Below are positions 30,636-38,897 of a stretch of DNA of 64,000 nt, piece by piece. The position numbers and the translations under genes are program-made. The notes beneath the pieces are model-generated. The model worked only from the letters and a program-made list of their open reading frames with translations, did not search any database and was not told where the DNA came from. Within the stretch, counting starts at the first letter, position 1; every line of letters begins with the position of its first letter. The DNA lies in contig NZ_BJXV01000011.1 of the NCBI RefSeq assembly GCF_007991175.1, positions 62,001-126,000 of the forward strand, written 5' to 3'. Origin of the DNA: Halovibrio variabilis. GTDB lineage: Bacteria > Pseudomonadota > Gammaproteobacteria > Pseudomonadales > Halomonadaceae.

Positions 30636-31106
30636 ATGTTTGAAGTAGCGCTTTTTGAACCGCGTATGGCGCCCAATACGGGTAATATCATGCGCTTGGT
30701 CGCCAATAATGGCTGCCGATTGCATCTGATTGAGCCGCTGGGCTTCGATCTGGAAGAGAAAAAACTGCGCCGCGCCGGGCTGGATTATCGTGATCTCGAC
30801 AACGTCACTCGCCATGCGGACTTTAATGCCTTTCAGCAGGCGATGCAGGGGCGGCGCATTTGGGCGATCACTACCAAAGGTACGCGCAGCTACAGCGAAG
30901 CCGACTTTACCCCTGGCGATGTGCTGCTATTCGGCTCGGAAACCGGCGGGCTTTCTGCCCAGGTGCACGAAGCGCTGACCGCTGAGCACAAGCTGCGTCT
31001 GCCCATGCAGCCTAATAACCGTAGCCTGAACCTCTCCAACGCCGTGGCTATTGTGAGCTACGAGGCGTGGCGCCAGCAAGGGTTTGCTGGCGCAGGATCG
31101 CTCTGA
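30636..31106 (+). CDS. trmL: tRNA (cytidine(34)-2'-O)-methyltransferase TrmL
   Basis: SPOUT-class methylase acting on the wobble nucleotide of tRNA-Leu isoacceptors. About 156 residues. Motifs are [20 protein letters not shown], the knot region [10 protein letters not shown] and the C-terminal [22 protein letters not shown] 30636 chosen to match the family (MFEVALFEP); a GTG two codons upstream is possible, with AGGCAGG just before. Its stop codon is immediately followed by the pyrE stop on the other strand, with no gap. Confidence 0.92.
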   Translation: MFEVALFEPRMAPNTGNIMRLVANNGCRLHLIEPLGFDLEEKKLRRAGLDYRDLDNVTRHADFNAFQQAMQGRRIWAITTKGTRSYSEADFTPGDVLLFGSETGGLSAQVHEALTAEHKLRLPMQPNNRSLNLSNAVAIVSYEAWRQQGFAGAGSL

Positions 31107-31772
31107 TCAGTGGGCGATCCCATAGCGGTCTCGATACGCCCTAATGGCTTCGGCGTAGGCGATCATCTCGCCACCGGCGTGTTCTTCCAGGTAAGTAAGC
31201 ACTTGCTCTAAAGTGACAATGCTGACGACTGGCATAGCGTACTGGGCCTGCACTTCCTGAATGGCACTCTGCTCGCCCTGGCCGCGCTCCTGGCGATCTA
31301 GCGCGATAATGACCCCAGCGGCGCGGGCACCGCTCTGCTCAATCAGTGTCATCACTTCGCGAATCGCGGTGCCCGCGGTAATCACGTCGTCAATAATCAA
31401 AATATCGCCCGAAAGCGCAGCGCCTACGATGTTACCGCCTTCGCCGTGGGTTTTGGCCTCTTTGCGATTAAAAGCGTAGGGCATATCGTGGTCGTGATGA
31501 TCGGCTAGGGCCGCCGCCGTCACCGCTGCCAGCGGAATGCCCTTGTACGCCGGGCCAAACAGTACATCGGCATTTAAGCCGCTATCGACAATCGCCTGGG
31601 CGTAAAAGCGTCCCAGCTTGGCTAACGCCCGGCCGGTTTGAAACAGCCCGGCGTTGAAAAAGTAAGGGCTAACACGACCGGATTTAAGCGTAAACTCGCC
31701 AAACTTAAGCACACCTTGCTCAATGGCAAAGGCAATGAAGTCGCGCTGGTAGGGTTGTAGAGTGGTGGCCAC
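31107..31772 (-). CDS. pyrE: Orotate phosphoribosyltransferase PyrE
   Basis: Pyrimidine synthesis: orotate plus PRPP to OMP. 221 residues (E. coli 213). Conserved [18 protein letters not shown] start (here [20 protein letters not shown]), [22 protein letters not shown] catalytic loop and the PRPP motif [16 protein letters not shown]. No ATG is in frame; GTG at 31772 with GAGGA just upstream is the best start, and GTG 31784 is the alternative. Related genomes keep pyrE next to crc and rph, as here. Confidence 0.95.
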   Translation of the reverse strand: MATTLQPYQRDFIAFAIEQGVLKFGEFTLKSGRVSPYFFNAGLFQTGRALAKLGRFYAQAIVDSGLNADVLFGPAYKGIPLAAVTAAALADHHDHDMPYAFNRKEAKTHGEGGNIVGAALSGDILIIDDVITAGTAIREVMTLIEQSGARAAGVIIALDRQERGQGEQSAIQEVQAQYAMPVVSIVTLEQVLTYLEEHAGGEMIAYAEAIRAYRDRYGIAH

Positions 31773-31913
31773 GGCATTCCTCACTAGGCGGTAGATTTAA
31801 ATCGGCACGAAAGCAACAATAAAAGTAGGGTAAAGGGCAAGTTTTAGCGGCTGCCTTTACCCAAACGTCTAAAGGTCGGGTATCATACAGCAGCGACGCA
31901 AAAGGGACGATTT

Positions 31914-32681
31914 ATGAAAATTGCCAGCATCAATGTCAATGGTATTCGTGATGCCGTCGATCGTGGCTTCCTGGACTGGCTGGCTCAGCAGGACGTCGAC
32001 GTAGTCTGCGTGCAGAACATCAAGGCAAAAAGTTTTGAACTGGGTGACCACATTCTGTACCCGGAAGGCTATGAAGGCTACTTCCTGGATGCCGAAGAGG
32101 ATGGTTTCTCCGGTGTGGCACTCTATTGCCGCAAAATTCCCAAGGCGATTATGTATGGCCTCGGGTTTCCTCAGTGCGATCATGAAGGACGTTTTCTGCA
32201 GGCGGATTATGAACGCTTCAGTATTGTCTCCTTCCTGATGCCGGATGGAAGTGACCAAAAAGCTAAACAGTCATTTATGGAGCAGTACCAAGAGTACCTG
32301 ACCAAGATGTCGCGCAAACGCCGCGAATACATCCTCTGCGGTACCTGGCATATTGCCCATAAAACCGTCGATTTGGCTAACTGGTCGGACAACCAGCTCA
32401 CGTCGGGTTTTCGCCCGGAAGAACGTGCCTGGATGGACCAGGTGCTTGGCCCCACCGGCTTTATCGACACCTTCCGCGAAATTAACCGCGATGCGGGTGA
32501 ATATACCTGGTGGCCGAAGCTTGACCAAGACGTGCCCCGTGAGCGCCAGGAAGGCTGGCGGATCGACTATCAATTAGTCGGCCCCAACTTCCGCCGCCAC
32601 GTGGTCGACGCGTGGATCGATTACGATGCGACCTTCTCCGAGTTCGCACCGCTAATCGTTGAGTACGACCTGGCGCTTTAG
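31914..32681 (+). CDS. crc: Crc-like catabolite repression protein (non-catalytic exonuclease III homologue)
   Basis: 255 residues with the fold of exonuclease III (start MKIASINVNGI, end FAPLIVEYD). The nuclease site is gone. By alignment to E. coli ExoIII, Glu34 is Asn35 (CVQNIKA), Asp151 and Asn153 are Thr144 and His146 (CGTWHIAHK), and Asp258-His259 are Glu243-Phe244 (FSEFAP). Asn7 and Asp229 (here Asp218) remain. Pseudomonas Crc shows the same kind of losses and the shared strings RKRREYI, WRIDYQ-like and APLIV. There it assists Hfq in repressing catabolic mRNAs, and crc also lies between pyrE and rph. Function here is by homology; an active nuclease is unlikely. Confidence 0.85.
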   Translation: MKIASINVNGIRDAVDRGFLDWLAQQDVDVVCVQNIKAKSFELGDHILYPEGYEGYFLDAEEDGFSGVALYCRKIPKAIMYGLGFPQCDHEGRFLQADYERFSIVSFLMPDGSDQKAKQSFMEQYQEYLTKMSRKRREYILCGTWHIAHKTVDLANWSDNQLTSGFRPEERAWMDQVLGPTGFIDTFREINRDAGEYTWWPKLDQDVPRERQEGWRIDYQLVGPNFRRHVVDAWIDYDATFSEFAPLIVEYDLAL

Positions 32682-32735
32682 GCACTAGGCAACGCACTTT
32701 TCCCGCGTCGCCGTCTCGTCAGTAGTGGTAATAAG

Positions 32736-32767
32736 CAATAAGCCGACCCACAAGGGTCGGCTTATTG
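32736..32767. terminator. Bidirectional intrinsic terminator between crc and rph
   Basis: Perfect 14-bp stem CAATAAGCCGACCC (32736-32749) / GGGTCGGCTTATTG (32754-32767) with a four-base loop, in the gap between two convergent genes. Confidence 0.88.
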
Positions 32768-32788
32768 CGTTGTGGCGCGCGTTCGCGT

Positions 32789-33538
32789 TTAGCCACGAAT
32801 ACCCAGCGCTTCGCGCTGATGGTCGCGTAGTTCGTCACCCGCTTTCTCGGCTAAATCGAGCATGGCGTTTAGCTCGGCGCGGCTGAACGGGCTCGCCTCG
32901 GCGGTGCCCTGCACTTCGATGAGTTCGCCGCTTTCGGTCATTACCACGTTTAGGTCGGTATCGGCTTTGCTGTCTTCTGGGTAGTCCAGATCCAGCACCG
33001 GCATGCCTTTATAAATGCCGACGGAAATCGCGCTGACCAACTGCTTGAACGGGTCGCCTTTAATCTTTTTCTCGCGCTGCAGATAACGGACGGCATCAAT
33101 GAGTGCCACGCAGCCACCGGTAATTGCCGCGGTGCGCGTACCGCCATCCGCCTGGATGACATCACAATCCACGGTAATGGTGAACTCACCCAGCTTCTTA
33201 AGATCCATCGCGGCGCGCAGGCTGCGACCAATCAAGCGCTGAATTTCCAGCGTGCGGCCGCCCTGTTTGCCCTGAGTCGCTTCGCGGTTGCTGCGCGAAT
33301 GCGTCGCCCGGGGCAGCATGCCGTACTCAGCGGTGACCCAACCCTGATTTTTGCCACGCAGCCAGCGCGGCACAGTGGCTTCTACGCTGGCATTACACAG
33401 CACTTTGGTATCGCCAAACTCCACCAGTACCGAGCCTTCCGCATGGCGGGTGTAGTCGCGGGTTATGCGGATGTCGCGGAGCTGGTCGGCCTCGCGACCG
33501 CTGGGGCGCACAACATCAGGACGCTTAGCACTGCTCAC
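32789..33538 (-). CDS. rph: Ribonuclease PH
   Basis: Phosphorolytic 3'-5' exoribonuclease trimming tRNA 3' ends. 249 residues. Family strings [37 protein letters not shown], the phosphate-binding region [13 protein letters not shown], and [14 protein letters not shown]. Complete to the C-terminal helix, unlike the truncated rph of some E. coli strains. It is divergent from yicC with about 130 bases between. Confidence 0.96.
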   Translation of the reverse strand: MSSAKRPDVVRPSGREADQLRDIRITRDYTRHAEGSVLVEFGDTKVLCNASVEATVPRWLRGKNQGWVTAEYGMLPRATHSRSNREATQGKQGGRTLEIQRLIGRSLRAAMDLKKLGEFTITVDCDVIQADGGTRTAAITGGCVALIDAVRYLQREKKIKGDPFKQLVSAISVGIYKGMPVLDLDYPEDSKADTDLNVVMTESGELIEVQGTAEASPFSRAELNAMLDLAEKAGDELRDHQREALGIRG

Positions 33539-33670
33539 AAATAGTACCTCTCAATAAACGTGTCACTAGGAAAAGCCGTCCATTGTACACGTCTAGGAGT
33601 ACGCTTATTGGCCTATCGGGTAGACTGGCTATCATGTGTTATGAACCGTTATTGACTAATAGGATGGACC

Positions 33671-34549
33671 ATGGCCGTTTCCAATCGCGTACACAGCATG
33701 ACCGCCTTCGCCCGCACCGAGCAGGCCGCCTCTTTCGGCACCTTGCAGGTGGAAATTCGCTCGGTGAATCAGCGCTATTTAGAACCGCATTTTCGCCTGC
33801 CTGATAGTCTACGTGATCTGGAACCTGTGCTGCGCGAAATGCTGCGCACCCGTTTGGCGCGGGGCAAGGTCGAGTGCAGCGTACGGTTTGAAAGCGCCGA
33901 AACCGTCCAAGCCCCCGCCATTAACAGCGCGCGGCTAACCGCTATTAGCGAGGCACTCGCCATTATCCAGCATCAGGTGCCTAGCGCCGTGGCGCCGACA
34001 ACCTTAGAGCTACTCAACCAACCCGGTGTAATGGAGACTCAGCACCTCGACCAAGCCGCCATTAAAGCCGCCGCCAAAGCGTTGTTTGACCAAGGGTTAG
34101 ATGAGCTGATTGACGCCCGCGCCCGTGAAGGCGATAAACTCGCCGAGATGATCACCACTCGCCTAACCGCTGTGAGCGAGCAGGTGGCTACCGTGCGCGG
34201 CCTGCTGCCGCAGATTTTAGAGCGCCAGCGCGCCCAGCTTTTGGAGCGCCTTGAGATCGCCAAAACCGAACTCGACCCCCAACGCCTGGAAGCCGAACTG
34301 GTACTGGTGGCGCAAAAAGCCGACGTGGATGAAGAGCTGGATCGCCTAACGGCGCATATCGAAGAAGTAAGCCACCAGCTCGCCCAGAAAGGTCCCAAAG
34401 GCCGCCGCCTGGATTTCCTTATGCAGGAGCTCAATCGGGAAGCTAACACGCTTTCTTCAAAATCGGTGGTTGCTGAAACAACCCGCTGCGCGGTGGAGTT
34501 GAAGGTATTAATCGAGCAGATGAGGGAACAGATTCAGAATATTGAGTGA
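33671..34549 (+). CDS. yicC: YicC family endoribonuclease-like protein
   Basis: 292-residue YicC/YloC family protein; members have been described as endoribonucleases affecting small-RNA stability. Conserved N terminus SMTAFAR, VEIRSVNQRYLEPHFRLP, and C-terminal GRRLDFLMQELNREANTLSSKS, ending VLIEQMREQIQNIE. ATG 33671 follows AGGATGG; an internal ATG at the SMTAFAR position would match shorter homologues. In relatives gmk follows directly. Here about 24.5 kb intervenes, and a partial second copy of the yicC 3' end occurs at 36283-36324. Confidence 0.92.
   Translation: MAVSNRVHSMTAFARTEQAASFGTLQVEIRSVNQRYLEPHFRLPDSLRDLEPVLREMLRTRLARGKVECSVRFESAETVQAPAINSARLTAISEALAIIQHQVPSAVAPTTLELLNQPGVMETQHLDQAAIKAAAKALFDQGLDELIDARAREGDKLAEMITTRLTAVSEQVATVRGLLPQILERQRAQLLERLEIAKTELDPQRLEAELVLVAQKADVDEELDRLTAHIEEVSHQLAQKGPKGRRLDFLMQELNREANTLSSKSVVAETTRCAVELKVLIEQMREQIQNIE
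34510..34549 (+). repeat. Left copy of yicC 3' end (direct repeat flanking a hipBA cassette)
   Basis: The last 13 codons of yicC. They match 36286-36324 codon for codon in most positions (E-Q-M-R-E-x-I-Q-N-I-E-stop), with an exact 15-bp shared end CAGAATATTGAGTGA at 34535-34549 and 36310-36324. Confidence 0.8.
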
Positions 34550-34556
34550 TAAAAAA

Positions 34557-34566
34557 TGAAACTATA
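34557..34566. repeat. 10-bp inverted repeat, left end of the hipBA cassette
   Basis: TGAAACTATA here is the exact reverse complement of TATAGTTTCA at 36244-36253. The two lie just inside the yicC-end repeats at both edges of the hipBA cassette. They could be element ends or regulator-binding sites; 10 bp is short and chance is not excluded. Confidence 0.45.
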
Positions 34567-34600
34567 TTTTTTAGATATACTGTTTTTTAAATATATAGCT

Positions 34601-35839
34601 TCACATAATGGCGGATGCGATTAGCTGCTGCTCTTGCCGATGGATACCTATTTCATTGGCATAGTGGTGCCAATGGCGCGTCACCTTTTGGAGCTGATCA
34701 AGAATAAATCGTGCCTCTCTTGAGGACAGCTGAAAATAGGGTGAAACGTCCAGCGCTAACGCCAAATCCAGCGCATTGGAGTGCTCATCTATATTTAGAT
34801 GCAGCTCTGCAGCCCCCAGTGAGATATTGATATCGTAAGCGGGCGATAGGCGCCAGCCGCTATTATTTTCTGCCAATAAGAAACCATGATTGCGTAGATG
34901 ATCATCAGCGTTTGAGACAAGTATGCTGAACACCATTCTGCGCCAAAGCTGGTGCAGATCCTGCTGAGTATTGGCTCCTCGCTCTACAAGAAACTGGGCT
35001 AGCTCAAGGTAGCTTGCGCCCGCATCGCCATCGTAATAGCCCAACTGAGTCATAGCTGAACTAAAGTGCCTACGTAAGCTGCCAACACGGTCAAAGCGTT
35101 GGGTTAGAAAGGTGTGGTGGGGACGGTTGAATCGCTGAATTCGGCATGGCGCCATTTCGATGCCCGCGTCTACCGCCATGCGATAAAGCAAATATTCCCA
35201 TGCGCCTATATCGTAATCGTCGTATCGGCTGGGAAATTTTGCTAGCCAAAGATCATCGCCATCCATGACACTGGCTTTTGGTCTCGCCCCGCCCAATGAC
35301 GAGCCTGGTGAAATCAGCATATTCAACCATTTTAGATAGTCAGCGCTATCCAAATCTGGCTGTAGCTCTATTTGACTGACCGCAAACTCCAATTCTCTCA
35401 GGCTGGATAATGGCGGCGCAGCAAATTGCTGATTGGCATCGAGAAAAGGCCCGTCTTCTTGCAACTTAAAACGTAGCCCGCCCATACGGAACGTATCATG
35501 CACACCCAAGAGGTAGTCTGATTCGTTGAGTTTTGCTAAACGCCTACCCTCTTGCCTAGCCACAACTGCTTCACGCCGCTGCATGAGCAGGCACCCCCAT
35601 CTATCTGGGCAGGAATCAAGGAACACACGGAAGTTACGCGCGTCATTGTTGAACTGATCTCCCGAAAACAGCTGCAGCTCAGGGTCAATCTGCACAGCAA
35701 GCGGAGAGACGAGCCACGTTGATGCGTACGCGAAACGGTACACTTCGTTGCCACGAACGAGGTCTACTTCCAGCCTCCCAACCAGCTCAGGCGGCTGCGT
35801 AGTAAGCCAATCAGCATAGACCCATATCGATTTACTCAT
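34601..35839 (-). CDS. HipA-like serine/threonine kinase toxin (pair 1)
   Basis: Type II toxin-like kinase of the HipA family; E. coli HipA phosphorylates GltX and halts growth. 412 residues. N-terminal HipA_N-type region, the Gly-rich loop SSLGGARPKAS near 180-190, catalytic NADDHLRNHGF near 310-320 and metal-binding SPAYDINIS near 332-340, so the kinase site looks intact. ATG 35839 lies two bases after the antitoxin stop; an upstream in-frame TTG at 35845 would overlap it. It is AT-richer than yicC. The cassette is bracketed by yicC 3'-end copies. Confidence 0.87.
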   Translation of the reverse strand: MSKSIWVYADWLTTQPPELVGRLEVDLVRGNEVYRFAYASTWLVSPLAVQIDPELQLFSGDQFNNDARNFRVFLDSCPDRWGCLLMQRREAVVARQEGRRLAKLNESDYLLGVHDTFRMGGLRFKLQEDGPFLDANQQFAAPPLSSLRELEFAVSQIELQPDLDSADYLKWLNMLISPGSSLGGARPKASVMDGDDLWLAKFPSRYDDYDIGAWEYLLYRMAVDAGIEMAPCRIQRFNRPHHTFLTQRFDRVGSLRRHFSSAMTQLGYYDGDAGASYLELAQFLVERGANTQQDLHQLWRRMVFSILVSNADDHLRNHGFLLAENNSGWRLSPAYDINISLGAAELHLNIDEHSNALDLALALDVSPYFQLSSREARFILDQLQKVTRHWHHYANEIGIHRQEQQLIASAIM

Positions 35840-35841
35840 GA

Positions 35842-36207
35842 TCAACGCCTGCCTTCAGTGGTAGAGCGATAAACCACAGAGCTAGCGTTTTTCGTCTTTA
35901 GTGAGGCCTTGTTAGACGTCTTTAGCAGCTCGATATCTTGCAGTTTGCGCCCAAACTCATCGTCTAACGCTACCTTCGCTAGATCGCTAGCAAGGCCAAG
36001 CGACGATAACACCACTAGGTAATGGCCCATTGAGACGCTAGGTTCCCCACGCAGAATATTGCGCAGCGTTGGCATAGAAAGCCCCGTGCGTTCAGAGAGC
36101 TGTGTCTGGGTGATTTTACGGCGCTTCATGGCAAGCATGATGTTCTCGCCCAGAGCTTTTAACACTTTTAGATCTTTGGGGAACACAACCGCTGAGCGAG
36201 ATGGCAT
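35842..36207 (-). CDS. XRE-family antitoxin/repressor of HipBA-like pair 1
   Basis: 121-residue protein with a Cro/C1-type helix-turn-helix in the middle (KITQTQLSERTGLSMPTLRNILRGE, about 35-58) and a basic N terminus. It sits directly before a hipA-like gene, so it is the likely antitoxin and operon repressor. GAAGGTA precedes the ATG. The near-palindrome GAAAGTATAGTTTC (36239-36252) about 30 bases upstream is a candidate operator. Confidence 0.83.
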   Translation of the reverse strand: MPSRSAVVFPKDLKVLKALGENIMLAMKRRKITQTQLSERTGLSMPTLRNILRGEPSVSMGHYLVVLSSLGLASDLAKVALDDEFGRKLQDIELLKTSNKASLKTKNASSVVYRSTTEGRR

Positions 36208-36238
36208 AAAGCTATACCTTCATTTTTACGTTAATGTT

Positions 36239-36253
36239 GAAAGTATAGTTTCA
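36239..36253. promoter_or_regulatory. Candidate operator upstream of HipBA-like pair 1
   Basis: GAAAGTATAGTTTC is a near-palindrome with GAAA and TTTC arms and a TATA core, located where a HipB-type repressor would bind. Part of it (36244-36253) is inverted at 34557-34566. Confidence 0.45.
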
Positions 36254-36282
36254 AAATTTGCACGTGTCACTGAGACTAGAGG

Positions 36283-36324
36283 TCGATAGAGCAGATGCGA
36301 GAGAAAATCCAGAATATTGAGTGA
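36283..36324 (+). pseudogene. Second, partial copy of the yicC 3' end (gene remnant, attachment-site-like)
   Basis: The reading I-E-Q-M-R-E-K-I-Q-N-I-E-stop repeats the yicC C terminus. It differs by one residue and several synonymous codons (GAA/GAG, ATT/ATC), so it is an allele-like copy and not a recent exact duplication. Upstream of these codons similarity fades. It lies between hipBA pair 1 and the stop side of hipA pair 2 and is best read as the original yicC end displaced by insertion. Confidence 0.7.
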
Positions 36325-36350
36325 CGTTATCGAGCGCCTGAGGAGCATAA

Positions 36351-37664
36351 TTAGCGATTAGGTAGGGGTGAATCAGCTAGGCGAAAATCAGCATGGAGAC
36401 GTTGCCAATGTTCACGCAGTGCCTGCTTATGGGGCTCATACATAGGCAACTTTACTAGTGCTTCAGGCCACAAAGTGCGGGCTTTATCAAGGGTGTCATC
36501 CAGGTGGGGCTTGATTAAACGCCAGGGTATGTCGGCTTTTTTGGCCCACTGCTGAAAGCTTTCCATGGAAGTTTGATACCACGCTTTTTGGCCCGCCAAA
36601 TTGAGCGCAGTAGTACGCTCGTTTTCCATATATACGTTGGTGGTCACAATATCGTAAGCGGGTGATAGCCGTGGCGTGTAGCGATCAGAGTACAAAAGAC
36701 TCCAGTTTTTTAAGTGAGCATCGCCATTGGCGAGCAAAATGTTTACCAGCAAGCGTCGGGCAAACTGCTGGGCATCCGCAATGGCATCACCGGAAAACTG
36801 GTACAAAATACGGCCGATTTGCTCATAGTTAGCCGATCCATACTTTTCATGGGGGTATTTCGCCAAAACTTGAGCAAAATCCTCCATGTGAATGCGCTCA
36901 GTACCGTGCACGCCACGCTGACGATCAAAACGCTTGATAGCAAACGCCATGGGCTCTTCTGGCAATCGAATAGCAGGCAAATTGTCTAACGTATCGAGTG
37001 CGACCAAGCGCGTTTCTGGCATATCGATGCCTGCAAGGGATGCCATTTGCATTGCCGAGAATTCGTTCAAGGGAACGTAAGCATGCTGGGTGGAGGGCGT
37101 TTTGATAATCCACTCGCCCAACTCCGCACTCCTATCATCAACAGCACTATGAATCAGGTTGTAACGGCCATCTTTCTCTTTCATAGAGAACTTCATCTGT
37201 ACGCCAGCCAACGAGAATTTATTACCAGACGCTAGTGCCGGCGGATACTCAATTGTTTCAGGCCTTGCGTGTGGCAACTGAGCCAGTACCTTCGCCGGGA
37301 TGTTGTCTGGGGTGAGAGGGCGTGCGATGAGTGCGCCGGGAAGGTCAAGACCAAGCCATGCTAGAAGAGAGAACTCATGGTCAATATGGGTTTTCAGACT
37401 ATGCGCGAGCAGTTCACGCAGTGCACCTTCAGGCAGCAGATTAGATAACAGAGGATGCAACCGTTGGTGCTTCGACCAGTCTCTCGCTAAAATCTCTTCA
37501 GATTTAGGGAAATTAGGGTGCGTAATCAGGCTGAGCGTTGGACGCTCAGGGTTGTGGCGAAACTCGTCATCGAACAGCAGGATATTCTTGCCATGGGAAT
37601 AACCCGCAAGATGACCCACCACGCTCCCATGCAAAGAAAGCTGCAGAATGCTCAATCGATCCAT
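36351..37664 (-). CDS. HipA-like serine/threonine kinase toxin (pair 2)
   Basis: 437-residue HipA-family kinase. ATP loop SLAGVQMKFSM at 151-161, conserved VPLNEFSAMQMA, catalytic NGDAHLKNWSLLY at 313-325 (Asp315) and SPAYDIVTT at 334-342 (Asp338). All key residues are present. It is more like classic HipA than pair 1, and the two are clearly different lineages rather than a duplication. Its start is 18 bases downstream of its antitoxin gene. Confidence 0.9.
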   Translation of the reverse strand: MDRLSILQLSLHGSVVGHLAGYSHGKNILLFDDEFRHNPERPTLSLITHPNFPKSEEILARDWSKHQRLHPLLSNLLPEGALRELLAHSLKTHIDHEFSLLAWLGLDLPGALIARPLTPDNIPAKVLAQLPHARPETIEYPPALASGNKFSLAGVQMKFSMKEKDGRYNLIHSAVDDRSAELGEWIIKTPSTQHAYVPLNEFSAMQMASLAGIDMPETRLVALDTLDNLPAIRLPEEPMAFAIKRFDRQRGVHGTERIHMEDFAQVLAKYPHEKYGSANYEQIGRILYQFSGDAIADAQQFARRLLVNILLANGDAHLKNWSLLYSDRYTPRLSPAYDIVTTNVYMENERTTALNLAGQKAWYQTSMESFQQWAKKADIPWRLIKPHLDDTLDKARTLWPEALVKLPMYEPHKQALREHWQRLHADFRLADSPLPNR

Positions 37665-37682
37665 TTAGCCCCCTTTGTACGG

Positions 37683-37994
37683 TTAATCATCCTCTAGTAA
37701 GCCTTTCCATGGGTCATCAATGACGCTATCGCTGTCGTCCGCCATATCGGAGGAAGGTCTGCCCGCTGTATGACCTGCGAGCAGGGCTAAAACCGCGTCG
37801 CGTTTCTCTTGGGGGATCAACATAATCTCGCTGTTCAACCCCTTAGCCACCAGTTCTAACGTGTTAAGGCGCGGGTTGCCACTGGCTTCAAGCCGTTGAT
37901 ACTGCTGGCGCGACATTCCCACCCGCATCTGCATGTCACTTTGTTTGAAGCCTAACGCGATACGGCGCTTTTTGATTTGATCCAGTAACGGCAT
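37683..37994 (-). CDS. HipB-like XRE antitoxin (pair 2)
   Basis: 103-residue helix-turn-helix protein (IKKRRIALGFKQSDMQMRVGMSRQQYQRLE, the HTH at about 7-36) with an acidic C-terminal tail (DDSDSVIDDPWKGLLEDD), a usual layout for HipB. It is encoded just before hipA. Palindromes upstream (38011-38068) are likely operators for autorepression. Confidence 0.88.
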   Translation of the reverse strand: MPLLDQIKKRRIALGFKQSDMQMRVGMSRQQYQRLEASGNPRLNTLELVAKGLNSEIMLIPQEKRDAVLALLAGHTAGRPSSDMADDSDSVIDDPWKGLLEDD

Positions 37995-38010
37995 AACGAT
38001 GTCATCAAAT

Positions 38011-38068
38011 AAGTTGCTTTTTTAGTTTATAGCAACACATTAATTGCTATTCTCTTTAAAAGCAATTT
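38011..38068. promoter_or_regulatory. Operator region of HipBA-like pair 2
   Basis: Perfect inverted repeat ATAGCAA (38029-38035) / TTGCTAT (38044-38050) with an 8-bp centre. It is nested in a second, looser pair AAGTTGCTTTT (38011-38021) / AAAAGCAATTT (38058-38068). All share the core TTGCT, as expected for cooperative HipB-type sites. Confidence 0.6.
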
Positions 38069-38194
38069 ATAAGACGACATGAATGGACGAGTATGGGGTC
38101 GCTTTCTTGCTGACAGAAAAATTAGCATGGATAACAGGAAAATACGTATCTATAATCCGCTTTACCGGATCGCCATCCTGCCTAGGAGTCGCTC

Positions 38195-38896
38195 GTGAAC
38201 CAAGCAGAACTGAACAAAGAAGAGCTGTGCCGCTTTATTTGCCAGGAGCTACCTAGCCATCGCTTACAACAAATGCTCGAAAGCATAGAGGTGGCTTTTC
38301 AGAAGAGCGATAGCCACCTCAAAGAGACGTATAAGCACGTGCCCCTGGCAGGGCCAGGGCCACAGTCTCATCATTTCACCGTGCAGGAAGCACTGCTGAG
38401 CCTGCCAAAAGATGGGAATTTTGAAGTAATTAACCAAGTCACTAAGCCCGCCGGTGGCCACTATGCCCTGGTTTGTGCCAGCAGCATGCAGATAACCACG
38501 AGCGTTATCACCATGGGAAGGACACCACCTATACGCGATGCTCGTTTTAGGCGTCTGCTTGGACTCATAAACAAAAGGCTGGAGAAACAACATCCTGACC
38601 TTTTTAGTGCTTCTGCATCACCGTTAGGGCCTAGCCAAGAGGCTCTTCATGCTTTATTGCTGCCACACACAACGAAATGGACAGATAGCAACGATCATAG
38701 CAGCCCAATCGGTGTGGTCATGGCGGTGCCCTACAGTGATCCTCGGGCAGGGTTTCATTTGTTTATTGATGTAAGCCAGTTGTGGCAGTACTACAGTGAA
38801 GAAGGTGATGACGTAGAAGATATTGCCTATCCGACCCTGCGTGATAGGATGCGTCGCGCAGAGAACCGAGATCAAAGTGAAGGTGGAAACGAGTGA
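38195..38896 (+). CDS. Unknown protein paired with an XRE-ImmA/IrrE gene
   Basis: 233 residues; I do not recognise a domain. Soluble, no signal or membrane segment. The N-terminal third is helical and charged (EELCRFICQELPSHRLQQMLES), the middle has short hydrophobic strands (HYALVCASSMQITTSVITMG), and the C terminus is charged (RDRMRRAENRDQSEGGNE). Stop at 38894-38896 comes one base before the ATG of the XRE-ImmA gene, so they are one operon. By position it could be a toxin or effector controlled by that gene; this is inference from context only. Confidence 0.75.
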   Translation: MNQAELNKEELCRFICQELPSHRLQQMLESIEVAFQKSDSHLKETYKHVPLAGPGPQSHHFTVQEALLSLPKDGNFEVINQVTKPAGGHYALVCASSMQITTSVITMGRTPPIRDARFRRLLGLINKRLEKQHPDLFSASASPLGPSQEALHALLLPHTTKWTDSNDHSSPIGVVMAVPYSDPRAGFHLFIDVSQLWQYYSEEGDDVEDIAYPTLRDRMRRAENRDQSEGGNE

Positions 38897-38897
38897 T

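Noticed and set aside
30540..30815. 92-codon N-terminal extension of Rep
   Set aside because: It overlaps trmL on the other strand and lacks similarity; the ATG at 30539 gives the normal Rep N terminus.
31914..32681. Calling this gene exonuclease III (xthA)
   Set aside because: Five active-site positions are substituted and the neighbourhood is that of crc, so a catalytic label would mislead.
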